A stretch of 64,000 nt of DNA from Planctomycetaceae bacterium (GTDB taxonomy: Bacteria; Planctomycetota; Planctomycetia; Pirellulales; Pirellulaceae): positions 12,202-76,201 of the forward strand of contig JACKHN010000030.1 of the NCBI GenBank assembly GCA_020638975.1, in the 5' to 3' direction. Shown piece after piece: positions 15,201-22,601 of the stretch (its first letter is position 1; the number at the start of each line of letters is the position of its first letter). The position numbers and the translations under genes are program-made. The notes under the pieces were generated by a model, which made no database searches, was not told the DNA's origin, and saw nothing but the letters and a program-made list of their open reading frames with translations.

Positions 15201-16123
15201 GTTCCGCCGCTCTTCTGATCCATCGCCAAGAAGTGATGCGGTCCCGCTGAGTAAATCTGTCCATCGGCCAACAACGCTTTCGTTCCGCCCACGACTCCGC
15301 CAGCCGTCGTTCGCCAACTATGGTTGCGGTGATGCAGCTCTTCGCCTGTCTTGCGGTCAAACGCGGCAGGCAACGCACGGCCCGATGGCACGACGAGAAA
15401 GTCGTCTGTGGCGAGCAAATAGCCTTGCGGCGAGAGCGGGTTGCGACCGGCATCTTCTTGGCTGATGCGATCGTTCTTCCAAACGACGCTGCCCGTCTCG
15501 GCATCGACGGCGTACAGGTAAACCGTTTCGTGCGGAAAGACGCCCGCACCGAAGTAAGCGATCCCCTCGTGGATCAAGATGCCCGTTCGCAGCGGCCAAC
15601 GCGAGATCATTTCGCCGCGAGCCAACAACCGCTCGTCGGACCTTCCCGCGCGAAGCTTCCAAATCAGTTTTCCATCTGCGGCATCGAGGCAGTAAGCGTG
15701 GCCATCATCCGAACCAATATAGACCTTGCCATTCCAAACGGTCGGCGAAAGGCGAATTGCTCCGTCGGTGAACACGGACCAAATGGGTTCGCCGGTCGCG
15801 GCGTTCATGCAGTAAATCTTGTTGTCGACCGGCGAACCGAAGTAGACACGGTCTTCTGCCACAACAACATCGATGGCCCGATCGAAGGCCACACGGTTCC
15901 GCAACAACTTGCCTTCCATCGGCTCAGCTCGCGGCCCGGCGAATGCCATCACAGGCGGAGCGGGAGTCGAGTAGACCCACTTCAATTCCACTTGCTCGGG
16001 CAGCTTGTCGGTTGTTGAACCCACGCGGTCGTTGCCGTTGAGATAGGTGGGCCAATCGGCGGCGTATCCGTTGGTGAGCGCGGCGCATAGCAGACCGATC
16101 GTGGCGAGAAGTTTTGTCTTCAT
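12206..16123 (-). CDS. Secreted PQQ-like beta-propeller protein with an embedded methyltransferase-like domain
   Basis: A 1305-residue exported protein (signal peptide MKTKLLATIGLLCAALTNGYA). Residues about 60-480 hold PQQ-type propeller repeats (for example VYFGSPVDNKIYCMNAATGEPIW and VYIGSDDGHAYCLDAADGK). A coiled stretch near 340-380 interrupts them. Residues about 510-640 resemble a class I SAM methyltransferase (GFCLVLGSEKGRLAFELARR, then IVEADLNNLPF and NLVVSDSLLL). A second propeller follows to about 1080, with another charged coil (KNLGEAEAKKKEAELKALD). The C-terminus (about 1130-1300) looks like a malectin-type carbohydrate-binding domain (VKLHFAQIDE, MFDIKLQG). Role is unknown; a methyltransferase outside the cytoplasm would be strange, so it may be a degenerate fold. 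Confidence 0.82.
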   Translation of the reverse strand: MKTKLLATIGLLCAALTNGYAADWPTYLNGNDRVGSTTDKLPEQVELKWVYSTPAPPVMAFAGPRAEPMEGKLLRNRVAFDRAIDVVVAEDRVYFGSPVDNKIYCMNAATGEPIWSVFTDGAIRLSPTVWNGKVYIGSDDGHAYCLDAADGKLIWKLRAGRSDERLLARGEMISRWPLRTGILIHEGIAYFGAGVFPHETVYLYAVDAETGSVVWKNDRISQEDAGRNPLSPQGYLLATDDFLVVPSGRALPAAFDRKTGEELHHRNHSWRTTAGGVVGGTKALLADGQIYSAGPHHFLAMDQKSGGTGFAWINGRQLAISEDLGFVATTTQLVAIKRAEHAKATVERQALNLKLYDLQRNRSSMKAEEYQTQVDELEAKIAELSKVGTLWSVETPLASSLIFAGGTVVVGGENQIAAYNAKTGAPLWSKQVEGDVSSLASSNGSLFASTDRGKIYGFGSATSTSPVKDPAKFPADYIAEPYAKDELTEMYAAAADEIIRQTGVTRGFCLVLGSEKGRLAFELARRSELQVYGIESDAAKADESRRALDRAGAYGHRVTIVEADLNNLPFSNYFANLVVSDSLLLTGELPSRATEIARSIKPCGGVICVGAPSSAPAAEKITSEKLRAWLSGLTLAPDEDIKVASSFASLTRGKLSGVGDWSHQYGNVANTSTSSDYRVKGGMGVLWYGDPGPAPMINRHEAASAPLSTNGRMFIQGIESILCYDAYNGTFLWEHKNPGAIRTGVFNNEETSNLAASDDALFVAVDDTCTEIDAATGKVRAVHKTPPSEDKIPRVWGYVGYWNGMLFGTSTIRGELERSLRRRGHTVANTTDAIFAIDVATGKQKWAYRGKNIMHVTIAIGDGRAFFIDSSISQQQRDELLRQDKTELKNLGEAEAKKKEAELKALDVRLAVAVDTNDGNVLWSQAVDVTDCSYVGIGGGQLTLIYHDGHVLICGANANGHYWRQFLSGQFSDRRLLVLDAADGKKLWSKDANYRHRPIIVEDQIIAEPWSFALHTGKEKQREHPVTGEETKWQFSRPGHHCGMITATPNTLFFRSGYTGYYDLYSDSGVSHFAGQRMGCWVNAIPGNGLLMIPEASAGCVCQFSIEATVVMEPRQDADSWKIASLAGSATPVKQLAINLGAPGDRRDTFGTLWLAYPRPATVGRLEYTFDINPTLASGGGYYNYNSEGLQIENANTPWVLSSGARGLSRCELALLGENDKPATYAVKLHFAQIDECVPGDAMFDIKLQGDTVAEKVDVVREAGATSRALVRTFDNIPVDKNLTIELVSHGEMLPTLSAIEVMRK

Positions 16124-16210
16124 GGCGGGACCTATGGCGAGGGGTCGAGGCGGGGAGAGGTTGGTGTAGCTATTCTAGCCGAATGGCCCTACCGAAGTAA
16201 AACCGGTCTT

Positions 16211-16292
16211 GGTGGCTGTGGCGGAGTCTTCGACGCCACGGCTGCTCGAACGCATGCAAGGCCGGGGCTTCGCAGACTCAGTCCCAGCCACC
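16211..16292. repeat. Dispersed imperfect palindrome, copy 1
   Basis: An 82-base sequence starting TGGCTGTGGCGGAGTCTTCG and ending in the roughly inverted CAGACTCAGTCCCAGCCACC. A near-identical copy stands at 19463-19544, the two differing mainly in the loop. It lies between the PQQ gene start and the end of zwf. This is a REP/MITE-like element; it may also act as a bidirectional terminator. Confidence 0.75.
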
Positions 16293-16315
16293 ACGGAAGT
16301 AAAACATTTCCACTC

Positions 16316-17785
16316 TCAATGATGCTCAGCACCATGCAGAACCGGGCAGACATCGAACCATTGTCGACCCTGGGCCTGCATCCATTCGTTCGAACAGTCC
16401 GGGCCCCACATACCTGTGGGATAGACTTCCAATCTCGGAGCAGCGGGGCTTTGCCAGGCCGCGATGATCGGATCGATGATGCTCCAAGCAAGCTCGACTT
16501 CGTCGCTGCGAGCGAACAAGCTGGCGTCGCCGTTTAACGCATCGAGCAGGAGTCGCTGATACGAATCGGGAAGTGCCGAATTGAATTCCTCTTGGAAATT
16601 GAAGTCGAGGTCGGTCAAACGCAGCTTCATGCCGGCATCAGGAACTTTAGTGTGGAAGTGCAACTGAATGCCTTCAGCAGGCTGCACTTGGATGACCAGA
16701 CGGTTCGCATCGGGCGAACGTCTCGCTCCGCCATCGAACAACATGTGAGGCGGCTGCCGGAACTGAATCACGATTTGTGTCGTGCGGCATGACATCGCTT
16801 TGCCGCTCCGCAGATAAAACGGCACGCCCTGCCACCGCCAGTTGTCGACGTTCAGTTTGAGGGAGGCAAAGGTTTCCGTCTGACTTTTCGGAGCGACGTC
16901 GGGCTCTTTGAGATAGCCTTCGTATTGGCCGCGAACGGTGTCTTGCGCGAAGGCAGCTCCCGTCATCGGGCGGACGGCTTGCAGCACTTTTACCTTTTCA
17001 TCGCGTACGAGATCGGCGGTGAAACGCGCGGGAGCCTCCATCGCGGTGATCATCATCAGTTGCAGAAGATGGTTCTGAAACATGTCTCGCAAGATGCCGG
17101 ACGATTCGTAGTAGCCCGCTCGGCTGCCGATGACGACCTCTTCGGCCACCGTTATCTGAACGTGATCGATGTAGTTGCGATTCCAAAGTGGCTCGAAGAT
17201 GCTGTTGGCAAATCGCAAAACCAACAAGTTCTGAACGGTTTCCTTGCCGAGGTAATGGTCGATGCGGTACACCTGCCGTTCGCTGAAGACGCCATGGAGC
17301 GTGTGGTTCAACGATTCTGCGGTGGCTAGGTCCGTTCCAAACGGCTTTTCCACGACGATCCGCCGCTCGCCGTTGCTTTCGTCCGCTAAGCCTGATGCGC
17401 CCAAGGCTTCGACCGCCGTGTGGTACAAACGCGGCGACGTGGACAAATAGTAAAGTCGCGTGCAGCGCTCGCCGCCCTCAAGTTCGTTGAGCCTTGTGGC
17501 AAGCGAGGTGAAGTCAGCCGATTGTTGAATGTCGCCCGCGTGGTAATAGACGCGAGCCGCAAAGTCCCGCCAACTTGATTCGTTAAACTCCTTGCCGAGG
17601 AATTTACGTGTGGTCTGTTCAAGTTCAGTTCGCCACGCATCGTCCGAATAATCGCTCCGCGAGACGCCAACGATGCGAGTGTTCTGCGGCAATCTGCCTT
17701 TCGCGGACAAACTGTACAGAGCGGGGATCAGCTTGCGGCTGGTCAAGTCTCCCGAGGCACCAAAAATGACGATGGTGTGCGACAT
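16316..17785 (-). CDS. zwf: Glucose-6-phosphate 1-dehydrogenase
   Basis: A 489-residue NADP-dependent enzyme that oxidises glucose 6-phosphate to 6-phosphogluconolactone, the entry to the oxidative pentose phosphate pathway. The ATG at 17785 begins MSHTIVIFGASGDLTSRKLIP, with the nucleotide-binding GASGDL loop. RIDHYLGKETVQNL is the substrate-binding signature with the catalytic histidine, and VEKPFGTDLATAESLN precedes it. Length is normal. The 13 extra upstream residues from 17824 are not family-like. No gluconolactonase or 6PGDH gene stands beside it. Confidence 0.97.
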   Translation of the reverse strand: MSHTIVIFGASGDLTSRKLIPALYSLSAKGRLPQNTRIVGVSRSDYSDDAWRTELEQTTRKFLGKEFNESSWRDFAARVYYHAGDIQQSADFTSLATRLNELEGGERCTRLYYLSTSPRLYHTAVEALGASGLADESNGERRIVVEKPFGTDLATAESLNHTLHGVFSERQVYRIDHYLGKETVQNLLVLRFANSIFEPLWNRNYIDHVQITVAEEVVIGSRAGYYESSGILRDMFQNHLLQLMMITAMEAPARFTADLVRDEKVKVLQAVRPMTGAAFAQDTVRGQYEGYLKEPDVAPKSQTETFASLKLNVDNWRWQGVPFYLRSGKAMSCRTTQIVIQFRQPPHMLFDGGARRSPDANRLVIQVQPAEGIQLHFHTKVPDAGMKLRLTDLDFNFQEEFNSALPDSYQRLLLDALNGDASLFARSDEVELAWSIIDPIIAAWQSPAAPRLEVYPTGMWGPDCSNEWMQAQGRQWFDVCPVLHGAEHH

Positions 17786-18176
17786 GGCGTAGGTAATTCC
17801 TGATATCGATTGCGGCGTCACCAAGACAAATGTCTTAGTGACGTTTTACTGGCTATTGCAGTTTCTCATCGTAGTGATCGACCGCACATGTGTCTGCCCA
17901 CCGTCGTTGTCGGTAGTGACACAGTGTGCGATTTCTGAAAGTAGGACGGCCACTCTTGGCCGTCCTTTGTCGGGCAGGAGTGCCCGACTTACGACCGTCC
18001 TTTGTCGGGCAGGAGTGCCCGACTTACGACTGTCCTTTGTCGGGCAGGAGCGCCCGACGTACGGCAAACTGTACCACTACCTCGTTGTACCCCTCACCGA
18101 ACGCGTTGACGCTTCTGGTACTATGGCCCTCGCGAGCTGTAGATTGCGAATCCAAGGATTTCGTCCGGAAAAAGAC
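17786..18176. other. Intergenic region between zwf and dinB, with repeats
   Basis: About 390 bases without a convincing gene. The left part should hold the zwf promoter. The middle is filled by a dispersed palindromic repeat and its tripled hairpin unit (17937-18086). An open frame of 186 codons across this stretch reads through the repeats and is not a real gene. Confidence 0.5.
17937..18086. repeat. Dispersed repeat with three tandem 35-bp hairpin units
   Basis: Begins with a palindrome (GGACGGCCACTCTTGGCCGTCC region), then three direct 35-base units at 17962-17996, 17997-18031 and 18032-18066, each with the stem GTCGGGCA...TGCCCGAC. It ends with GGCAAACTGTACCACTACC. A single-unit relative lies in opposite orientation at 54305-54413, including the same ending. 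The third unit differs slightly (GAGCGCCCGACGTAC). Confidence 0.8.
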
Positions 18177-19388
18177 TCACTCGCCATATTGATCGCGATT
18201 GGGGCCCGTGGATCCGGACTTCGGATCGATGTTGTGCAACATTCCGAGTCCTCGCTGGAGAGAGGTCGAGCCGAATTTTGCTTCGATGCTATCGGCGACT
18301 TCATCGAGGCGGCTGTTGCGCTCGTGCGACTCGTCTGTGAAAAGACCCAGTTGCGTCGACTTTCCCTGCCCCAAATTGCTTACGCCAACGCCCAGTAAAC
18401 GAACCCTCAACGCTCGCGCCGGGAGCCGTTCGTCGATCATGGATAAAACGGATTCCCAGATCTCTTGTGTGACGTTTGTTGCTGCCGAAAGCGATTGCGC
18501 TCGAGTGATCGTGTGAAAGTCGTCAAAGCGGAGCTTAAGGTGAACAGTCCTCGCCTTGATGCCTTGTCGCCGCAGACGGCAAGCGACTTGTTCACTCAAC
18601 TCCAACAACCACGCCCGCAGAGCAGCCAGGTCTTCGATGTCCGTGGCAAACGTTTTCTCGTGCGAGATGGATTTGGCTTCCTGCTCGGGCGTGACGCGTC
18701 GGCTGTCGATCCCATGTGCCAATTCCCAAAGATGCGCGCCATTGTTGCCGAGATGCCGCTGGATCGAGTCCTCTGGTAACTGCCTCAATTGGCCGATCGT
18801 TCGCACTCGCAGCTTCTCCAGAAGTGCTCCCGTTACTTTGCCAACGCCCCACAGCCGTGAAACCGGCAACGGATCAAGGAACTCTTGGATGCGAGTCGGA
18901 TCAACCACGACGAGTCCGTCCGGCTTCTCCAGGTCGCTGGCAATTTTGGCAAGGAACTTGTTGGGTGCAACGCCAACGGATGCGACGAGTGATAAGGCGT
19001 CACGTATCTCGGCTTTGATCTTTCTCGCAATCTCAATCGCCGGGCCGTGTAGCGTCTCGCTACCCGTGACATCCAGGAACGCCTCGTCCAAAGACAGTGG
19101 TTCGACCAAGGGAGTATAGCGTTCGAAGACGGCCCGGATCTGCGAGGAAACTTCCGCGTAGTGCGCCATGCGAGGACGTAGAAAGATGGCGTGTGGGCAG
19201 AGTCGCTTGGCCTGTGTCGCCGGCATGGCGCTGTGAACACCAAACTCACGGGCCACGTAGTTGGCGGCTGCGACGACGCCACGGCCCTGCGGAGTTCCGC
19301 CGACAATGACGGCGCGGCCAACCAATTCAGGCTGGTCTCGCTCCTCGACGGATGCGTAAAACGCGTCCATATCAACGTGCAGGATCAT
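18177..19388 (-). CDS. dinB: DNA polymerase IV (Y-family)
   Basis: A 403-residue translesion polymerase. The catalytic carboxylates sit in LHVDMDAFYASVEERD and PLSLDEAFLDVTGS; VASVGVAPNKFLAKIASD and LWGVGKVTGALLEKL (helix-hairpin-helix thumb) follow. The little-finger domain has SISHEKTFATDIEDLAALR. Near the C-terminus QLGLF is a likely beta-clamp-binding motif. The end (GLGMLHNIDPKSGSTGPNRDQYGE) is a flexible tail. UvrA is encoded divergently 270 bases away, so two DNA-repair genes share this region. Confidence 0.96.
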   Translation of the reverse strand: MILHVDMDAFYASVEERDQPELVGRAVIVGGTPQGRGVVAAANYVAREFGVHSAMPATQAKRLCPHAIFLRPRMAHYAEVSSQIRAVFERYTPLVEPLSLDEAFLDVTGSETLHGPAIEIARKIKAEIRDALSLVASVGVAPNKFLAKIASDLEKPDGLVVVDPTRIQEFLDPLPVSRLWGVGKVTGALLEKLRVRTIGQLRQLPEDSIQRHLGNNGAHLWELAHGIDSRRVTPEQEAKSISHEKTFATDIEDLAALRAWLLELSEQVACRLRRQGIKARTVHLKLRFDDFHTITRAQSLSAATNVTQEIWESVLSMIDERLPARALRVRLLGVGVSNLGQGKSTQLGLFTDESHERNSRLDEVADSIEAKFGSTSLQRGLGMLHNIDPKSGSTGPNRDQYGE

Positions 19389-19462
19389 TTTCTTGCGAAG
19401 GTTCCCCTATCCTCATCCTCTCGTTCTCAGTATAGCGTTTGTCCCTCTCGAATCGGTATGCA

Positions 19463-19544
19463 GTGGCTGTGGCGGAGTCTTCGACGCCACGGCTATCTCC
19501 CACTCATGCAAGGCCAGGGCTTCGCAGACTCAGCCCCAGCCACC
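19463..19544. repeat. Dispersed imperfect palindrome, copy 2
   Basis: Second copy of the element at 16211-16292 in the same orientation, lying between the divergent dinB and uvrA starts. The 5' arm and loop start are identical (GTGGCTGTGGCGGAGTCTTC...), differing at a few loop bases. It separates the two promoters and might affect both. Confidence 0.75.
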
Positions 19545-19657
19545 TCGACCACATTCACGCTATCGATTAGCACACGACCCAAGCTGTGGCTGGGTAGCTC
19601 GACCCCTCAGATCACGTTACGATACGGGATTCGAGTCGGCAGAGAGGAGACAGCCTA

Positions 19658-22507
19658 GTGGATTTGCAACGGTCGGACGATTGCATTCGCGTTCGTGGAG
19701 TTCGGGTGCATAACCTGCGCGACGTCGATCTCGATATTCCACGGAACAAGTTGGTAGCTTTTTGCGGCGTCAGTGGCAGCGGAAAGACCAGCCTGGCCCT
19801 CGATACCCTCTACGCCGAGGGACAGCGACGCTACATCGAAAGCTTTTCGGCCTACACGCGACAGTTTTTGGAGCGGCTGGAAAAGCCGGATGCCGATCGA
19901 ATCGACGGTCTGCCTCCCGCGATCGCCATCACCCACAAAGATCACTCCGCTTCAAGTCGTTCGACGATTGGTGCGGCGACCGAAATCGATAACCATCTGC
20001 GGTTGTTGTTTGCCAGGATCGGACGCATCTTTTGCCATGGCTGTGGCAAAGAGGTGAGACAAGAATCCGCGAGCACAGTGGCTCAGCAACTCGCGAGGTT
20101 GCCAGAAGCGACTCGCTATATGATCGCGTTTTCGCGCGCGGTCACGTCTGCGGAACAACTCGCGCCGACCGTAAGCGAGCTGCGTGAGGAAGGCTTTGTG
20201 CGTTTAATTGCCAGCGGCCAGACATACAACTTGTCCGCCGGCGAATCGCCCGTCGTCGAGGCGCTTCCTGCTGAACTGTTGGTGGTGAATGATCGGTTAA
20301 CCGTATCGGAATCAGCGGACCAACGCGTGATCGACTCGCTGGAGACGGCGTTCGCCAGTGGTGACGGGCGGTGCGTCGTGCTAATTCAAGCGACTCCCGA
20401 CGCTACAACACCTACGAAGACGATCGACGGTCGCCAGTGGCTTCAAACGGGATATGCGACGGCGCTTCGCTGTGAGGACTGTAGCATCGACTATCCCGCT
20501 CCCGATCCGCGACTGTACAGCTACAACAGTCCACTTGGCGCGTGCGTGGAATGCGAGGGATTTGGGAACCTGGTCGAAACCGACATGGAATTGGTCGTGC
20601 CAGACCCGAGCAAGTCGCTTGCCGACGGAGCGATCGCACCTTGGAACACGCCGGCCTATAAGCACGAACTCGAAGAGTTGCTTGCTCTCGCACCGGACTA
20701 CGACCTGCCCGTTCATGTACCGTTCGCCGAGTTGGATGATCGGCACTTGGCCTTGATTCGCGAAGGTGTTCCGGAACGCGAGTTCGGTGGTCTGAATGGA
20801 TTCTTCGCCTGGCTCGAGAAACGCAAGTACAAGATGCACTTGCGGGTCTTTCTAAGCCGTTGGCGAAGCTATCGGCCCTGTCCTTGCTGTCACGGTGCGC
20901 GGCTCCGGCCCGAAGCATTGGCGACCAAGATCGGAGGTCGCAGCATCTCCGAGGTACTGGCGGCGAAGATCGTTGATTCGTTCGAGTTCTTTCGTTCGTT
21001 GGAACTCAACGAATGGGAACGAACCGTCGGCCGGACGATGCTGGAACAAGTCACGGGGCGGCTTGGGTTTCTGATCGACGTTGGACTTGGCTACCTGACG
21101 CTTGATCGAACTCTGCGGACGATCAGTAACGGCGAAGCACAACGAGTGACGCTCACATCGGCCCTCGGTTCCAGCTTAGTCAACATGCTGTACGTGTTGG
21201 ACGAGCCGTCCGTCGGCTTGCACCCGCGTGATGTCGATCGTTTGATTAAGGCGGTTCGTTCTTTGCGAGGAAGAAACAATACCGTTGTCGTCGTCGAACA
21301 TGAAGAAGCGATGTTGCGAGCCGCGGATCACATCATCGAAGTCGGTCCCGGTGCGGGAGAACGCGGCGGGCAGATCGTCTTCGAAGGAACGCTTAACGAA
21401 ATGGAAGCGTCGACGTCGAGCATGACCGGCGACTATCTGACCGGGCGGCGCGGCATCGGCGTTCCCGAAACACGGCGACCGCCGAGCCACGGTTGGGTGC
21501 GGTTGGTTGGTGCTCGAGGCAATAACTTGCAGAACCTGACCGTTGAGTTTCCGCTTGGCGTGCTTTGCTTGGTGACGGGCGTGAGCGGTGCCGGCAAGAG
21601 CACGCTCGTGCAGGACACCTTGTACGGTGCTCTGTGCAACCGCAAGCGAAAAAGCGGTGCGAAGCCGCATCCTTATGACGATGTCTACGGCGACGGACAG
21701 ATCGACGACGTAATCCTAATCGATCAAAGCCCGATCGGACGCTCACCCCGCTCGAACCCCGTCACGTATGTAAAGGCATTTGACGAAATTCGTGCCGTCT
21801 TTGCCGAGACGATCGAGGCACGCACGCATAACTACACTGCCAGCCACTTCAGCTTCAATGTTGACGGTGGACGTTGTACCGCTTGCAACGGAGACGGACA
21901 CGTCGAGATCGACATGCAATTCTTGGCTGATGTCTATATGAAGTGCGATCAATGTCATGGCACGCGTTATCGCAACGAGATCCTCGACGTGACCTATCGC
22001 GGGCGAAACATCGCTGATGTCCTCGATATGACGATTCGCGAGGCTTTCGCGTTCTTCCGCGGCCAACAGAAGACACAGAAGAAGCTGAAGCGGCTGATCG
22101 ATGTTGGACTCGACTACCTGCGGCTGGGCCAACCGGCGAACACGCTATCCGCGGGCGAGGCTCAACGCTTGAAACTGGCTTCGTACATCTCGTCGGCGAA
22201 ACGTAATCGAACGCTCTTCATCATGGACGAGCCAACGACGGGTCTGCATTATTCGGACATCGTACAGTTGCTCGATTGCTTTGAGGCCCTGCTCAGCGTC
22301 GGCCATTCGTTGATCGTTGTCGAACACAATTTGCAGATGATGAAGGCTGCGGACTACATCATTGATCTCGGACCGGGTGCTGCGGAAGATGGCGGCAACG
22401 TCGTCGTCCAAGGTACACCCGAGAAAGTTGCCAGATGTGACGAGTCGATTACCGGTCGCTTCCTGGCAGAAGTTCTTGGAGATGCCTTGAAAGAACAATC
22501 CGCGTAG
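19658..22507 (+). CDS. uvrA: UvrA, excinuclease ABC subunit A
   Basis: A 949-residue ABC-type ATPase that finds DNA damage for nucleotide excision repair with UvrB. The start is GTG at 19658, with AGAGGAGA just upstream. Walker A motifs are GVSGSGKTSLALDTLY and GVSGAGKSTLVQDTLY. Zinc modules include CEDC...CVEC and CTAC...CDQC. Walker B motifs are VLDEPSVGLHPRD and IMDEPTTGLHYSD. Both ABC signatures are unusual: SNGEAQR at the first site and LSAGEAQR at the second, where the family normally has LSGGEAQR. The UvrB-binding segment (about 130-245) is present, so it is not a UvrA2-type deletion form. It may be one of two paralogues. Confidence 0.95.
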   Translation: MDLQRSDDCIRVRGVRVHNLRDVDLDIPRNKLVAFCGVSGSGKTSLALDTLYAEGQRRYIESFSAYTRQFLERLEKPDADRIDGLPPAIAITHKDHSASSRSTIGAATEIDNHLRLLFARIGRIFCHGCGKEVRQESASTVAQQLARLPEATRYMIAFSRAVTSAEQLAPTVSELREEGFVRLIASGQTYNLSAGESPVVEALPAELLVVNDRLTVSESADQRVIDSLETAFASGDGRCVVLIQATPDATTPTKTIDGRQWLQTGYATALRCEDCSIDYPAPDPRLYSYNSPLGACVECEGFGNLVETDMELVVPDPSKSLADGAIAPWNTPAYKHELEELLALAPDYDLPVHVPFAELDDRHLALIREGVPEREFGGLNGFFAWLEKRKYKMHLRVFLSRWRSYRPCPCCHGARLRPEALATKIGGRSISEVLAAKIVDSFEFFRSLELNEWERTVGRTMLEQVTGRLGFLIDVGLGYLTLDRTLRTISNGEAQRVTLTSALGSSLVNMLYVLDEPSVGLHPRDVDRLIKAVRSLRGRNNTVVVVEHEEAMLRAADHIIEVGPGAGERGGQIVFEGTLNEMEASTSSMTGDYLTGRRGIGVPETRRPPSHGWVRLVGARGNNLQNLTVEFPLGVLCLVTGVSGAGKSTLVQDTLYGALCNRKRKSGAKPHPYDDVYGDGQIDDVILIDQSPIGRSPRSNPVTYVKAFDEIRAVFAETIEARTHNYTASHFSFNVDGGRCTACNGDGHVEIDMQFLADVYMKCDQCHGTRYRNEILDVTYRGRNIADVLDMTIREAFAFFRGQQKTQKKLKRLIDVGLDYLRLGQPANTLSAGEAQRLKLASYISSAKRNRTLFIMDEPTTGLHYSDIVQLLDCFEALLSVGHSLIVVEHNLQMMKAADYIIDLGPGAAEDGGNVVVQGTPEKVARCDESITGRFLAEVLGDALKEQSA

Positions 22508-22560
22508 GACGGACGCCTCGTCCGTCCATCAGTCACGGACGGACGAGGCGTCCATCCTAC
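22504..22560. repeat. 23-bp palindromic repeat after uvrA
   Basis: Arms at 22504-22526 (GTAGGACGGACGCCTCGTCC...) and 22538-22560 are inverted copies matching at 22 of 23 bases, with an 11-base loop. It starts within the uvrA stop codon and could act as a terminator, although no T-run follows. Similar palindromes are common between genes here. Confidence 0.7.
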
Positions 22561-22601
22561 AATCGTTGAAGTGTGTCACGTCAGGAAAGCAAAGTTTCGG
22601 A

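Noticed and set aside
17962..18066. Three 35-bp repeats as a possible CRISPR
   Set aside because: Units abut directly without spacers and each is a hairpin; no cas genes nearby.
17838..18398. A 186-codon plus-strand frame between zwf and dinB
   Set aside because: Reads through the tandem hairpins and the 3' end of dinB; translation is repeat-like.
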